From positions 1 to 64,000 of the forward strand of contig NZ_JBHUEJ010000004.1 of NCBI RefSeq assembly GCF_042680565.1: DNA of 64,000 bases, in the 5' to 3' direction. Each line of letters opens with the position of its first letter. Position 1 is the stretch's first letter. Shown piece by piece: positions 17,364-24,600 of this stretch. Below the pieces are notes generated by a model. The model was not told the origin of the DNA and ran no database searches. It saw only the letters and a list, made by a program, of their open reading frames with translations. The stretch is from Ottowia flava. GTDB lineage: Bacteria; Pseudomonadota; Gammaproteobacteria; Burkholderiales; Burkholderiaceae_C. Made by a program: the position numbers and the translations under genes.

Positions 17364-18325
17364 GGCTGGGCGGGGCCGTCGCCGGCTGGGGCATCGCCCG
17401 ACCACGCCTCAAACGCCTGGTCGACGGCATCGGTCGGGGCCGCGTCGGCGGCGGCCTTGCCGTTCGGCTTTTTCAGCGAAACGCGCTCCTTGCGCTCGTC
17501 GGGCGTACGCGGGGCGCTACCGTAAATGGAGTACTTGCTGAGCAGCGTGACCAGCTGCGCGTACACGCGCGGGTTGCCGGCCAGGCACTCGGTTTGCTCG
17601 ATGTGGCCGGCTTCGCCGCTGAAGTTGCCGATCAGGCCGCCGGCCTCGGTCACCAGCAGCGAGCCGGCGGCCACGTCCCAGGGCTTGAGGCCGGTTTCAA
17701 AGAAGCCGTCGGTGAAGCCCGCGGCGACGTAGGCCAGGTCCAGCGCAGCGGCGCCGGGGCGGCGCAGGCCGGCGGTGCGCTGCATCACGTCGCCCATCAT
17801 CTTCAGGTAGGTAGGGAAGTCGTCGCCCTTGCGGAACGGGAAGCCGGTGGCGATCAGGCTTTCGGCCAGGCGCGTGCGCTTGCTGACGCGGATGCGCCGG
17901 TCGTTCACGTAGGCGCCGCGCCCGCGCGTGGCGGTGAACAGGTCGTTGCGGGTCGGGTCGTAGACCACGGCCTGCTCGATGCGGCCCTTGACGCTGAGCG
18001 CGATGCTCACGCAGTAGACCGGAAAGCCGTGGATGAAGTTGGTGGTGCCGTCCAGCGGATCGATGATCCACACATGGTCCGACTGCGGGTTGCCGTGCGT
18101 GCTGCCGGATTCTTCGGCCAGGATGCCGTGGTTGGGGTAGGCGGTCAGCAGGGTTTCGATGATGGCCGCTTCGCTCGCGTGGTCGACCTCGGTGACGAAG
18201 TCGTTGATGTTCTTTTGCGAGATGCGGACCGCTTCAACGTCGAGCGCGGCGCGGTTGATGATGGCGCCAGCGGCGCGCGCGGCGCGAATGGCCACGTTGA
18301 GCATGGGGTGCAGGGAGGACGACAT
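17360..18325 (-). CDS. suhB: Inositol monophosphatase family protein (SuhB)
   Basis: SuhB-type enzymes dephosphorylate inositol monophosphate and in proteobacteria also bind RNA polymerase antitermination complexes. The 321-residue protein has the metal-binding motifs EESG, IDPLDGTTNF (about 87-96) and the C-terminal PWDVAAGSLLVTEAGG. ATG 18325 begins MSSSLHPMLNVAIRAARAAG, typical of the family. A charged C-terminal tail of about 45 residues after the catalytic domain (KKPNGKAAADAAP and following) is longer than in E. coli SuhB. Its stop overlaps the probable trmB start. Confidence 0.93.
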   Translation of the reverse strand: MSSSLHPMLNVAIRAARAAGAIINRAALDVEAVRISQKNINDFVTEVDHASEAAIIETLLTAYPNHGILAEESGSTHGNPQSDHVWIIDPLDGTTNFIHGFPVYCVSIALSVKGRIEQAVVYDPTRNDLFTATRGRGAYVNDRRIRVSKRTRLAESLIATGFPFRKGDDFPTYLKMMGDVMQRTAGLRRPGAAALDLAYVAAGFTDGFFETGLKPWDVAAGSLLVTEAGGLIGNFSGEAGHIEQTECLAGNPRVYAQLVTLLSKYSIYGSAPRTPDERKERVSLKKPNGKAAADAAPTDAVDQAFEAWSGDAPAGDGPAQP

Positions 18326-18624
18326 GGATTGTGTGAAGAGCGGTGGACCGGCGGCGCGCAAGAGGTGGCAGCCCAAGCCGGTGCCGCGCGATGGCGGCCA
18401 AAGATGGGATTTTCCCACGGATCGGTCCCGCGCGCACCCCCCCCGCGTGCCCGCTCGGCCGGCAGGTCACACGGGCGCCGCTGCAATTGGTTGCGATCTG
18501 GGGCGGGCGCGCGTCTGCTCCCTTCTTGAAACTGCGGGCTGGCGTCCCGACCGTAGGGATGTCCGCCCGCCAGCGGTTTTCAGATCGGATGGCGGCAGTC
18601 TTCTTCACGACGCAGGAACCCGCC
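18326..18624. other. Intergenic region between suhB and hsp20
   Basis: About 300 bases between divergent genes. It holds a candidate heat-shock promoter for hsp20 (18525-18554) and presumably the suhB promoter on the other strand. I see no convincing coding frame. Confidence 0.6.
18525..18554 (+). promoter_or_regulatory. Candidate sigma-32 heat-shock promoter for hsp20
   Basis: CTTGAAA at 18525-18531 is an exact -35 match to the RpoH consensus. CCCGACCGT at 18546-18554, after a 14-base spacer, is a partial match to the CCCCATNT -10 element. It lies about 70 bases before the start of a small heat-shock gene, where such a promoter is expected. Confidence 0.5.
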
Positions 18625-19050
18625 ATGACCCAGTCGACCCACCGCGTCAAGCTGTTCGATGACCTGATCAAGGAATTCGCGCCTGGCTTCTTCATCAAGC
18701 CGCTGCAAGGCGAGCAACTGGCGCCGGGGCAGATCCGCCTCGACGTGCGCGAAAACGAGCAGGCGTTCACCGTGCTGGCCGAAGTGCCGTGCGTGCCGAA
18801 GGACCAGATCGACGTGTCGATCGACGGCAGCGTGGTCACGCTGCGCGCCGAGGTGAAGCCGCAGCCCGGCCCGGGCGAAGGCGACAAGGTGCTGCGCACC
18901 GAGCGCTACGTCGGCGCGCTGGCGCGCAGCTTTCAGCTACCGGCCGATATCGACCAGGCGGCGGCGCGCGCGAAGTACGAAAACGGCATCCTGATCCTCA
19001 CGCTGCCCAAAAAGCAGGCGGGCGCGGCGCAGCGGCTGAACATCGACTGA
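18625..19050 (+). CDS. Small heat-shock protein, Hsp20/alpha-crystallin family
   Basis: This 141-residue cytoplasmic chaperone would bind unfolding proteins without ATP. The alpha-crystallin domain spans about 35-132, with IRLDVRENEQAFTVLAEVPC, KDQIDVSIDGSVVTLRAEV, ERYVGALARSFQLP and the closing YENGILILTLPKK. An AGGA sequence lies upstream of ATG 18625. A candidate RpoH promoter lies upstream. The frame stays open further upstream but that part has no family similarity. Confidence 0.93.
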   Translation: MTQSTHRVKLFDDLIKEFAPGFFIKPLQGEQLAPGQIRLDVRENEQAFTVLAEVPCVPKDQIDVSIDGSVVTLRAEVKPQPGPGEGDKVLRTERYVGALARSFQLPADIDQAAARAKYENGILILTLPKKQAGAAQRLNID

Positions 19051-19086
19051 CGCGGCCTATTATGGCGCCGCCTGGCAGGGGCGGTG

Positions 19087-20085
19087 TCAGGCGTCTGGTG
19101 CGGCCAGCGTCGCCAGCAATTGCTCGGCCATGCGTTCGGGCGTGCTCAGCGCATCCACCGCCAGCACCTGCCGCTGCGGCATGCTGCGCAGCCAGGTGAT
19201 CTGGCGCTTGGCCAGCTGGCGCGTGGCGGCGATGCCGCGTTCGCGCAGCAGCGCCAGCTGCGCGGCGGTCAGGGCGCCCGACGGCGCGGCGTCGTCCAGC
19301 GCCTCCCACGCCTGCCGGTAGCCGACGCAGCGCATGCTGGGCAGGTCGGGCTGCAGGTCGCCGCGCGCGCGCAGGCGCTGCACTTCGGCCAGAAAGCCGG
19401 CGTCCAGCATGGCGTCGAAGCGCTGGGCGATGCGCGCGTGCAGCCAGGCTCGGTCGGCGGGTTCCAAGGAAAACAAGGGCATGGCCCTAGAACCATCTGC
19501 GCGGTCAGCTCCTGTTTTTGTAGTATGCAGCGCCGACAGCGGGCGCCCGGTGATCTGCCACACTTCCAGCGCACGCTGGATGCGCTGGCTGTCGGCGGGT
19601 GCCAGGCGCGCGGCGGTGACGGGGTCGACGGCGGCCAGCTCGGCGTGCAGGGCGGGCCAGCCTTGTTCGGCCGCGCGCGCTTCAATGGCGGCGCGCACGG
19701 CGGCATCGGCCGGCGGCAGGTCGTCCAGACCGTCGGCCAGTGCCTTGAAGTACAGCATGGTGCCGCCGACCAGCAGCGGCAGCCGCCCGCGCGCGCGGAT
19801 CTCGGCCATCAGCCGTTCGGCATCGCGCACGAATTCGGCCGCGCTGTAGGCCTCGGTCGGCTCGCGGATGTCGATCAGGTGGTGCGGCGCAGCGGCCAGC
19901 TCGGCGGGCGTGGGCTTGGCGGTGCCGATGTCCATGCCGCGGTAGACCAGGGCCGAATCGACACTGATGATCTCCACCGGCAGGCGCTCGGCCAGCGCCA
20001 GGGCCAGCGCGCTCTTGCCGCTGGCGGTGGGGCCGGCAATGCCCAGCGCGGGCGGCAGGGCAGCGTCAGTGCGTGGGGTCGCCAT
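19087..20085 (-). CDS. miaA: tRNA dimethylallyltransferase with an element-derived insert
   Basis: MiaA transfers a dimethylallyl group to N6 of A37 in tRNAs reading UNN codons. The 332-residue protein has the P-loop GPTASGKSALAL (18-29), DSALVYRGMDIGTAKP, LVGGTMLYFKAL, and the tail CVGYRQAWEAL with RQLAKRQITWLR. At residues about 186-204 the peptide TTKTGADRADGSRAMP is encoded by a dispersed element; ordinary MiaA proteins go directly from GRPLS to the LxLxPxDR segment. Its start overlaps the end of the MFS exporter gene by 20 bases, so the pair is probably one transcript. Confidence 0.95.
   Translation of the reverse strand: MATPRTDAALPPALGIAGPTASGKSALALALAERLPVEIISVDSALVYRGMDIGTAKPTPAELAAAPHHLIDIREPTEAYSAAEFVRDAERLMAEIRARGRLPLLVGGTMLYFKALADGLDDLPPADAAVRAAIEARAAEQGWPALHAELAAVDPVTAARLAPADSQRIQRALEVWQITGRPLSALHTTKTGADRADGSRAMPLFSLEPADRAWLHARIAQRFDAMLDAGFLAEVQRLRARGDLQPDLPSMRCVGYRQAWEALDDAAPSGALTAAQLALLRERGIAATRQLAKRQITWLRSMPQRQVLAVDALSTPERMAEQLLATLAAPDA
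19474..19530 (-). repeat. Short dispersed element, in-frame inside miaA (sense)
   Basis: Minus-strand reading: GCATACTACAAAAACAGGAG, CTGACCGCGCAGATGGTTCT, AGGGCC. It encodes HTTKTGADRADGSRA, in the same frame and nearly the same peptide as the trmB copy. Confidence 0.85.
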
Positions 20086-21328
20086 AGCGCGGCACCAGAA
20101 ACCAGGCGGTCAGCGCGATCACGCTGCACCACAGCAGAAAGCCGAGGCCGAGCGGGCGGGCACTGCCGTCCATCGCGCTGCCCAGCCACAGGCCCATGGG
20201 GAAGGCTACCGCCATCATGATGAAACCGTTCAGCGCCGAGGCGGCGCCCGCCATCTGCGGGAACGGCGACACCGTGCCGCTCTGGCCCACCGGCTGGTGC
20301 ACCCCATGCGCCACGATGAACAGCGCCTGCGGCAGCACGATCGCCCACAGGCCGTGCCAGGGCTGGCCCCAGCCGCCCCAGGCCAGCACGGCCATCAGCA
20401 CGCCCGCGCTGAAGGTGATGCAGCCGGCCCAGCGCACGGTGCGCACGATGCCCCAGCGCACCAGCAGGCGGCGGCAGGCCACGGTGCCGGCGATGTACAG
20501 CACCGAATTGGCCGCCATCACCGCGCCGTAGGCCAGACGCGACAGGCCCAGCGCCTCGATCAGCAGGAACGACGAGGTGGCCAGGAAGGTGAACAGCGCC
20601 ACGTACGAGCCCGTGGACAGCAGCGAATAGGTGATGAAGGTCGGGTGCCGCGCGATCGTGCCCCAGGCCCGCAGCAGCGCGGCCGGGCGCAGCGCGTCGG
20701 GGTTGCGCGCGGGGATGGTTTCGTCGAAGCGCAGCACCAGCAGCGCCAGCGTGCCCAGACCGAACAGCACCTGCACCGCCATGGCCGCGCGCCAGTGCAC
20801 GGTCTGGGTCAGCAGGCCGCCCAGCGGCGCGCAGCAGATCGCGATGACACCCAGGCCGGACAGGCCCTTGCTCATCATGCGGGCGCCTTCCAGCGGCGCG
20901 TACAGGTCGCGCACGATGGCGCGGGCGCACATCACCGCCGCGCCCATGGCGGCGCCCTGCGCGATGCGGGCGACGATCAGCAGCTCCATCGTCGGTGCCA
21001 CCACGCAGGCCAGCGCGGCCAGCACGTAGGCTGCCATGCCCCACAGCAGGATCGGCTTGCGCCCAAAGCGGTCGGACAACGGGCCCCACACCAGCTGCGA
21101 CACGCCGAAGGCCAGCAGCAGCGCCGCCAGCGTCAGCTGCACCTGCGGCATGGGCGCGCCCAGGTCGGCCTGCAGCGCCGGCAGGGCCGGCAGGTAGACG
21201 TCGGTCGTGACGGGCTGGATGCCCAGCAGCAGGCCGAGCAGCACGACGATGATCAGGGGCGACATGCCCGGCGCCGCGGCGGCTGGCGCAGGCGCGGCAC
21301 GCGGCGAAAGGGTCGACGGGGTGGGCAC
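20066..21328 (-). CDS. Bcr/CflA-type multidrug efflux MFS transporter
   Basis: The 420-residue protein has twelve predicted hydrophobic segments and the DHA1 signatures of drug exporters: TTDVYLPALPAL after helix 1, GPLSDRFGRKPILL between helices 2 and 3, and RIAQGAAMGAA in helix 4. This arrangement is that of the Bcr/CflA subfamily, which exports antibiotics, sulfathiazole or cysteine/dipeptides by proton antiport. It sits immediately upstream of, and overlapping, miaA. The first 20 residues are Ala/Pro-rich and probably cytoplasmic. Confidence 0.92.
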   Translation of the reverse strand: MPTPSTLSPRAAPAPAAAAPGMSPLIIVVLLGLLLGIQPVTTDVYLPALPALQADLGAPMPQVQLTLAALLLAFGVSQLVWGPLSDRFGRKPILLWGMAAYVLAALACVVAPTMELLIVARIAQGAAMGAAVMCARAIVRDLYAPLEGARMMSKGLSGLGVIAICCAPLGGLLTQTVHWRAAMAVQVLFGLGTLALLVLRFDETIPARNPDALRPAALLRAWGTIARHPTFITYSLLSTGSYVALFTFLATSSFLLIEALGLSRLAYGAVMAANSVLYIAGTVACRRLLVRWGIVRTVRWAGCITFSAGVLMAVLAWGGWGQPWHGLWAIVLPQALFIVAHGVHQPVGQSGTVSPFPQMAGAASALNGFIMMAVAFPMGLWLGSAMDGSARPLGLGFLLWCSVIALTAWFLVPRYGDPTH

Positions 21329-21451
21329 GCGGCGAGGGTAGCAGATGGGCGCGCGGCGGCAGCCTGTGCCGCTGAGAGCGGGCGCCGGGCGTGTTACCGC
21401 GCGGTTCAGCGGTCAGGCGTGGGGTGGCGAGTCAGCCGCTGCCCAGATATT

Positions 21452-21516
21452 TGCTAGCTAATCAATAGCTGCTTGCGCTGGTGGTTGTATGGCGAAGTGC
21501 CAAAAACACTTGAATC
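21452..21516 (+). repeat. Short dispersed element between MFS and hydrolase genes
   Basis: TTGCTAGCTAATCAATAGCT, then GCTTGCGCTGGTGGTTGTAT, ending CACTTGAATC. Its end meets the stop codon of the minus-strand hydrolase gene at 21515-21517. Confidence 0.85.
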
Positions 21517-22408
21517 AGGCGCCCGCTGCAGCGCTCAGTGGCGGGGGCGCGCCAAAGCAGCCGTCACCGAACAGCGCGGGCAGCGCGGCGCGGTACTGGT
21601 CCTGGCCGACGCTGTTGGTGTTGTGGTGCGAGCCGCCTTCGACCAGCACAAAGCGCTTGGGCTCGGCGGCGGCGTCGAACAGCTGACGGCCCAGCGCCGG
21701 CGGGATCAGCCGGTCCTCGCTGCCGTGCACGACCAGCACCGGCGAGCCCACCTGCGCGATGCGCGCACGCGAGTCAAAGCGCTGCGTGATCAGCGGCCCC
21801 ACCGGCAGCCAGCCCCACTTCATGGTGCGCGCCACGTCGGGGATGGAGGTGAAGGTGCCTTCCAGGATCAGCCCGCGCTGGTCGCGCACCTGCTCGGCCA
21901 GCTGCACCGCCACGCCGCCGCCCAGCGAGTGGCCGAAGATGAAGCGCAGCGCATCGGGGTGCTGGCGCGCCAGCCAGTCCCAGGCGGCGCGCGCGTCTTC
22001 CAGCGCCATGGCTTCGGACGGCAGACCGGCCGAGCTTTTGCCAAAGCCGCGGTAGTCGATCGCCAGCACCGAAAAGCCCAGTTCCTGCATGCGCCGGATG
22101 CGGCTGGCCGAGCCGCGCACGTCCCAGCGCGCCCCGTGCAGGTACAGCAGCACCGGCGAAGCGCAGGCGGCACGGGCATCGGCCGGATGCCACAGGCCGT
22201 GCAGGCGCACCGGCTGGCCGCTGGCGCGCGAATCGAAGTCGATCCACACGTCCTGCATGCCTTCGGCGACGGTGGCCGACTGGCCCCAGGTGCGGTCGGT
22301 GGGCTGGAAGATCCAGGCGCGCTGCTTCTCGTCCAGCGCGGCGCAGCCGGCGAACGCGGCAGCGCCCAGCGCGGCGACCACGGCAAGGCGGAATCGAGAA
22401 ATTGTCAT
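21515..22408 (-). CDS. Alpha/beta-hydrolase lipoprotein
   Basis: This 297-residue protein has a signal peptide ending in a lipobox (AFAGC, Cys22), so it is probably membrane-anchored in the periplasm. The alpha/beta-hydrolase core shows an LYLHGARWD oxyanion strand, the nucleophile elbow GHSLGGG, GSEDRLIPP carrying the acid, and GGSHHNTN with the catalytic His. It belongs to the BAAT/YfhR-like group of serine hydrolases of unknown substrate. The stop codon coincides with the end of a dispersed element, so the last few residues may be altered compared with relatives. Confidence 0.87.
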   Translation of the reverse strand: MTISRFRLAVVAALGAAAFAGCAALDEKQRAWIFQPTDRTWGQSATVAEGMQDVWIDFDSRASGQPVRLHGLWHPADARAACASPVLLYLHGARWDVRGSASRIRRMQELGFSVLAIDYRGFGKSSAGLPSEAMALEDARAAWDWLARQHPDALRFIFGHSLGGGVAVQLAEQVRDQRGLILEGTFTSIPDVARTMKWGWLPVGPLITQRFDSRARIAQVGSPVLVVHGSEDRLIPPALGRQLFDAAAEPKRFVLVEGGSHHNTNSVGQDQYRAALPALFGDGCFGAPPPLSAAAGA

Positions 22409-22539
22409 GACCGGGGATCGACGCTGGCGGCACCCGAAAGTTCTGCAGCCCGCGCAGGGGGTGGAAACAGACCGTCACAGAACCGACTTGTGGGCGTCAT
22501 ACGCTCGCGCCCCAGCCATTGTTTTTTTGGAGGAGTTGA

Positions 22540-23706
22540 ATGCGCACACGCTTGGTTTCCCCCCTGCTCGCCAGCGCCCTGGTGGCCGCCAGTCTGGCCG
22601 CCTGCGGCGGCAGCGACGACAGCGCCTGGAACACGCTGAACGGCGACAAGCCCTTGGTGATCGGGCACCGCGGCGCGGCCGGCTACCTGCCGGACCACAC
22701 GCTGGAAGGCTACCGTCGCGCGGTCGAGATGGGTGCCGATTTCATCGAGCCCGATCTGGTCGCCACCAAGGACGGCGTGCTGGTGGCGCGGCATGAGCCC
22801 AACATTGTCGCCACCACCGACGTGAAAGACCGGGCCGAGTTCGCCAAGCGCAAGCGCAAGGCCATGGTCGACGGCTTTGAGGAAGAAGGCTGGTTCGTCA
22901 GCGACTTCACGCTGGCCGAGTTGAAGACGCTGCGCGCGGTGCAGCCGCTGTCGGACCGCGACCAGCGCTACAACGGGCAATTCCAGATCCCCACTTTCGA
23001 GGAAGTGCTGACGCTGGCCGAAACCGAGTCCAAGCGCACCGGCCGCACCATCGGCGTGTACCCCGAAACCAAGCACCCGACCTACCACCAGCGCCTGGGC
23101 TTGCCGTTGGAAGACCGCCTGCTGGACGCGCTGGCCAAGCGGGGGCTGACCAAGAAGTCGTCGCCCGTCATCATCCAGTCCTTCGAGACCGGCAACCTGA
23201 AGTACCTGCGCGGCAAGACTGCGGTGCGCCTGGTGCAACTGGTGGACGGCTACGACATCCACCCCGATGGCAGCATCGACTTCAGCCTGCCCTGGGGTCA
23301 GCCTTACGACCTGACGGTGGCGGGCGACAAGCGCAACTACGGCGCGTTGCTGACGCCCGCGGGCCTGGCGGACATCAAGAAGTACGCCGACGGCATTGGC
23401 CCCTGGAAGCCTTACCTGATCCCCACGCGCCTGACGCTGGGCGCCGACGGCAAGCCGGTCGATCTGAACGGCGATGGCGCCATCGACGAGCGCGACCGCC
23501 GCGTCATGCCGGCCACCTCGGTGCTGGCCAACGCCCACAAGACCGGCCTGTTCGTGCACCCCTACACCTTCCGCAGCGAAGCCAAGCGCCTGGCAGCGGA
23601 CGACAAAGGCGACCCGAAGGCCGAGTACCGGCGCTTCTACGAGCTGGGGGTGGATGGCGTGTTCTCTGACTTTGCCGACCACGCCAAGGCGGCGCGCGAC
23701 AACTGA
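22540..23706 (+). CDS. glpQ: Glycerophosphodiester phosphodiesterase, lipoprotein
   Basis: GlpQ-type enzymes hydrolyse glycerophosphodiesters to glycerol-3-phosphate and an alcohol in the periplasm. The 388-residue protein has a lipobox (LAAC, Cys22) and the catalytic/metal motifs IGHRGAAGYLPDHT (41-54), EPDLVATKDG and ARHEP. Near the C-terminus DLNGDGAIDERD (308-319) is an EF-hand-like calcium loop, unusual within the GDPD core. GGAGGAG precedes ATG 22540 at good spacing. A strong terminator follows, so the gene is probably monocistronic. Confidence 0.92.
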   Translation: MRTRLVSPLLASALVAASLAACGGSDDSAWNTLNGDKPLVIGHRGAAGYLPDHTLEGYRRAVEMGADFIEPDLVATKDGVLVARHEPNIVATTDVKDRAEFAKRKRKAMVDGFEEEGWFVSDFTLAELKTLRAVQPLSDRDQRYNGQFQIPTFEEVLTLAETESKRTGRTIGVYPETKHPTYHQRLGLPLEDRLLDALAKRGLTKKSSPVIIQSFETGNLKYLRGKTAVRLVQLVDGYDIHPDGSIDFSLPWGQPYDLTVAGDKRNYGALLTPAGLADIKKYADGIGPWKPYLIPTRLTLGADGKPVDLNGDGAIDERDRRVMPATSVLANAHKTGLFVHPYTFRSEAKRLAADDKGDPKAEYRRFYELGVDGVFSDFADHAKAARDN

Positions 23707-23745
23707 AGCCGGGCGGCAAAGGCCGCTCTATGTGTGCACGCACGC

Positions 23746-23791
23746 AGCGCGGCGGTGCTGGAAAAGCCCAGCGCCGCCACGCTTGTTTTTT
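23746..23791 (+). terminator. Rho-independent terminator after glpQ
   Basis: GGCGGTGCTGG (23751-23761) and CCAGCGCCGCC (23768-23778) form an 11-bp stem with one G-T pair and a six-base loop. Outer pairing extends to 23746/23783. A T-rich run with six T follows at 23786-23791. It ends the glpQ transcript just before the convergent glycine-zipper gene. Confidence 0.85.
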
Positions 23792-24275
23792 ACTGCGACA
23801 TGTTGAGGTGCTGCGCACGTTCCCACGCGGCCCGCGCGGCCGGGCTGGCTTCGGCCCAGGTCAGGCGCGACTTGCCGCGGTAGGCATCCCAGTCCTCGGC
23901 CAGGGTTTCCTGCACCTCGTCGTACGAACGGCCGCGATGCTTGTCGACGTCGCGCAGACCCAGGTCGTAGGCCGGCCGGTAGTCTTCTTCGTAGGTGTAG
24001 CCGTCGACGTAATACGGTTGGCGCGCGTGTTCTTCCTTCCAGTAGGCGTGCTCAACCGTCGGGTCGAAGCCTTCGGCCACGGCCTTGCCGGCCAAGCCGC
24101 CAACTACCGCGCCCACCGCGGCGCCCACGGCGGTGCCGATCGGCCCTGCCACGGTGCCCACGGCAGCACCTGCAGCTGCGCCGCCGGCCAGCGCACCCAG
24201 GCCGGTGCCGACCGGATGCGCACCGGGCTCGCCGGTGATCGGGTCGGGGTTGAGGTCTTTGGGTTTGTCGCTCAT
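23790..24275 (-). CDS. Glycine-zipper domain protein
   Basis: This 161-residue protein starts MSDKPKDLNPDPITGEPGAH at ATG 24275, with GGAGA seven bases upstream. A glycine-zipper segment of alternating Gly/Ala and small hydrophobic residues (about 26-65, e.g. GGAAAGAAVGTVAGPIG and GAAVGAVVGGLAG) can insert in or lie across membranes. A hydrophilic C-terminal half follows with YWKEEHARQPYYVDGYTYEE and Tyr/Asp-rich repeats. Proteins of this form are common in Burkholderiales, where they are often stress-related; a precise function is unknown. Confidence 0.8.
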   Translation of the reverse strand: MSDKPKDLNPDPITGEPGAHPVGTGLGALAGGAAAGAAVGTVAGPIGTAVGAAVGAVVGGLAGKAVAEGFDPTVEHAYWKEEHARQPYYVDGYTYEEDYRPAYDLGLRDVDKHRGRSYDEVQETLAEDWDAYRGKSRLTWAEASPAARAAWERAQHLNMSQ

Positions 24276-24600
24276 AAATGTCTCCAGAAAAGTCTGACCA
24301 CAAGGCGCACGACGCGAAAGTCGGCCAGGAGACTGCCGTTGGTGCCGTTCACGCTCTTGAGCAGAACGCGACGGCCCGCGGCAGCACGCCATCACCTTAA
24401 GTCGGAGCCGGGCGCTCACCTGTAGGACAAGCGCGGTGCGGCTTGTGCGCGACGGTGCGTGCGCGATTGCGTTCGGGCACCTGCGGCTTTGGCTGACCGC
24501 GGCTTCGGCTTCGCGCCATGCAGCGCGGGTTGCGCCTCGACCGCCAGCGCAGCCTTCACACGGGGCGTGGTGACGCGTGCTGCCGCGTCGTTCCCCTGTG
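24276..24600. other. Intergenic region downstream of mutL
   Basis: About 325 bases. The part next to the glycine-zipper gene should hold its promoter. A minus-strand frame stays open from within mutL to 24416 and would encode a very basic Ala/Arg/Lys-rich tail, but I find no start or ribosome-binding site supporting a separate gene. Confidence 0.5.

Noticed and set aside
24416..24600. Open minus-strand frame downstream of mutL encoding a basic Ala/Arg/Lys-rich peptide
   Set aside because: No start codon with a ribosome-binding site, and the frame simply continues out of mutL's antisense-type reading.
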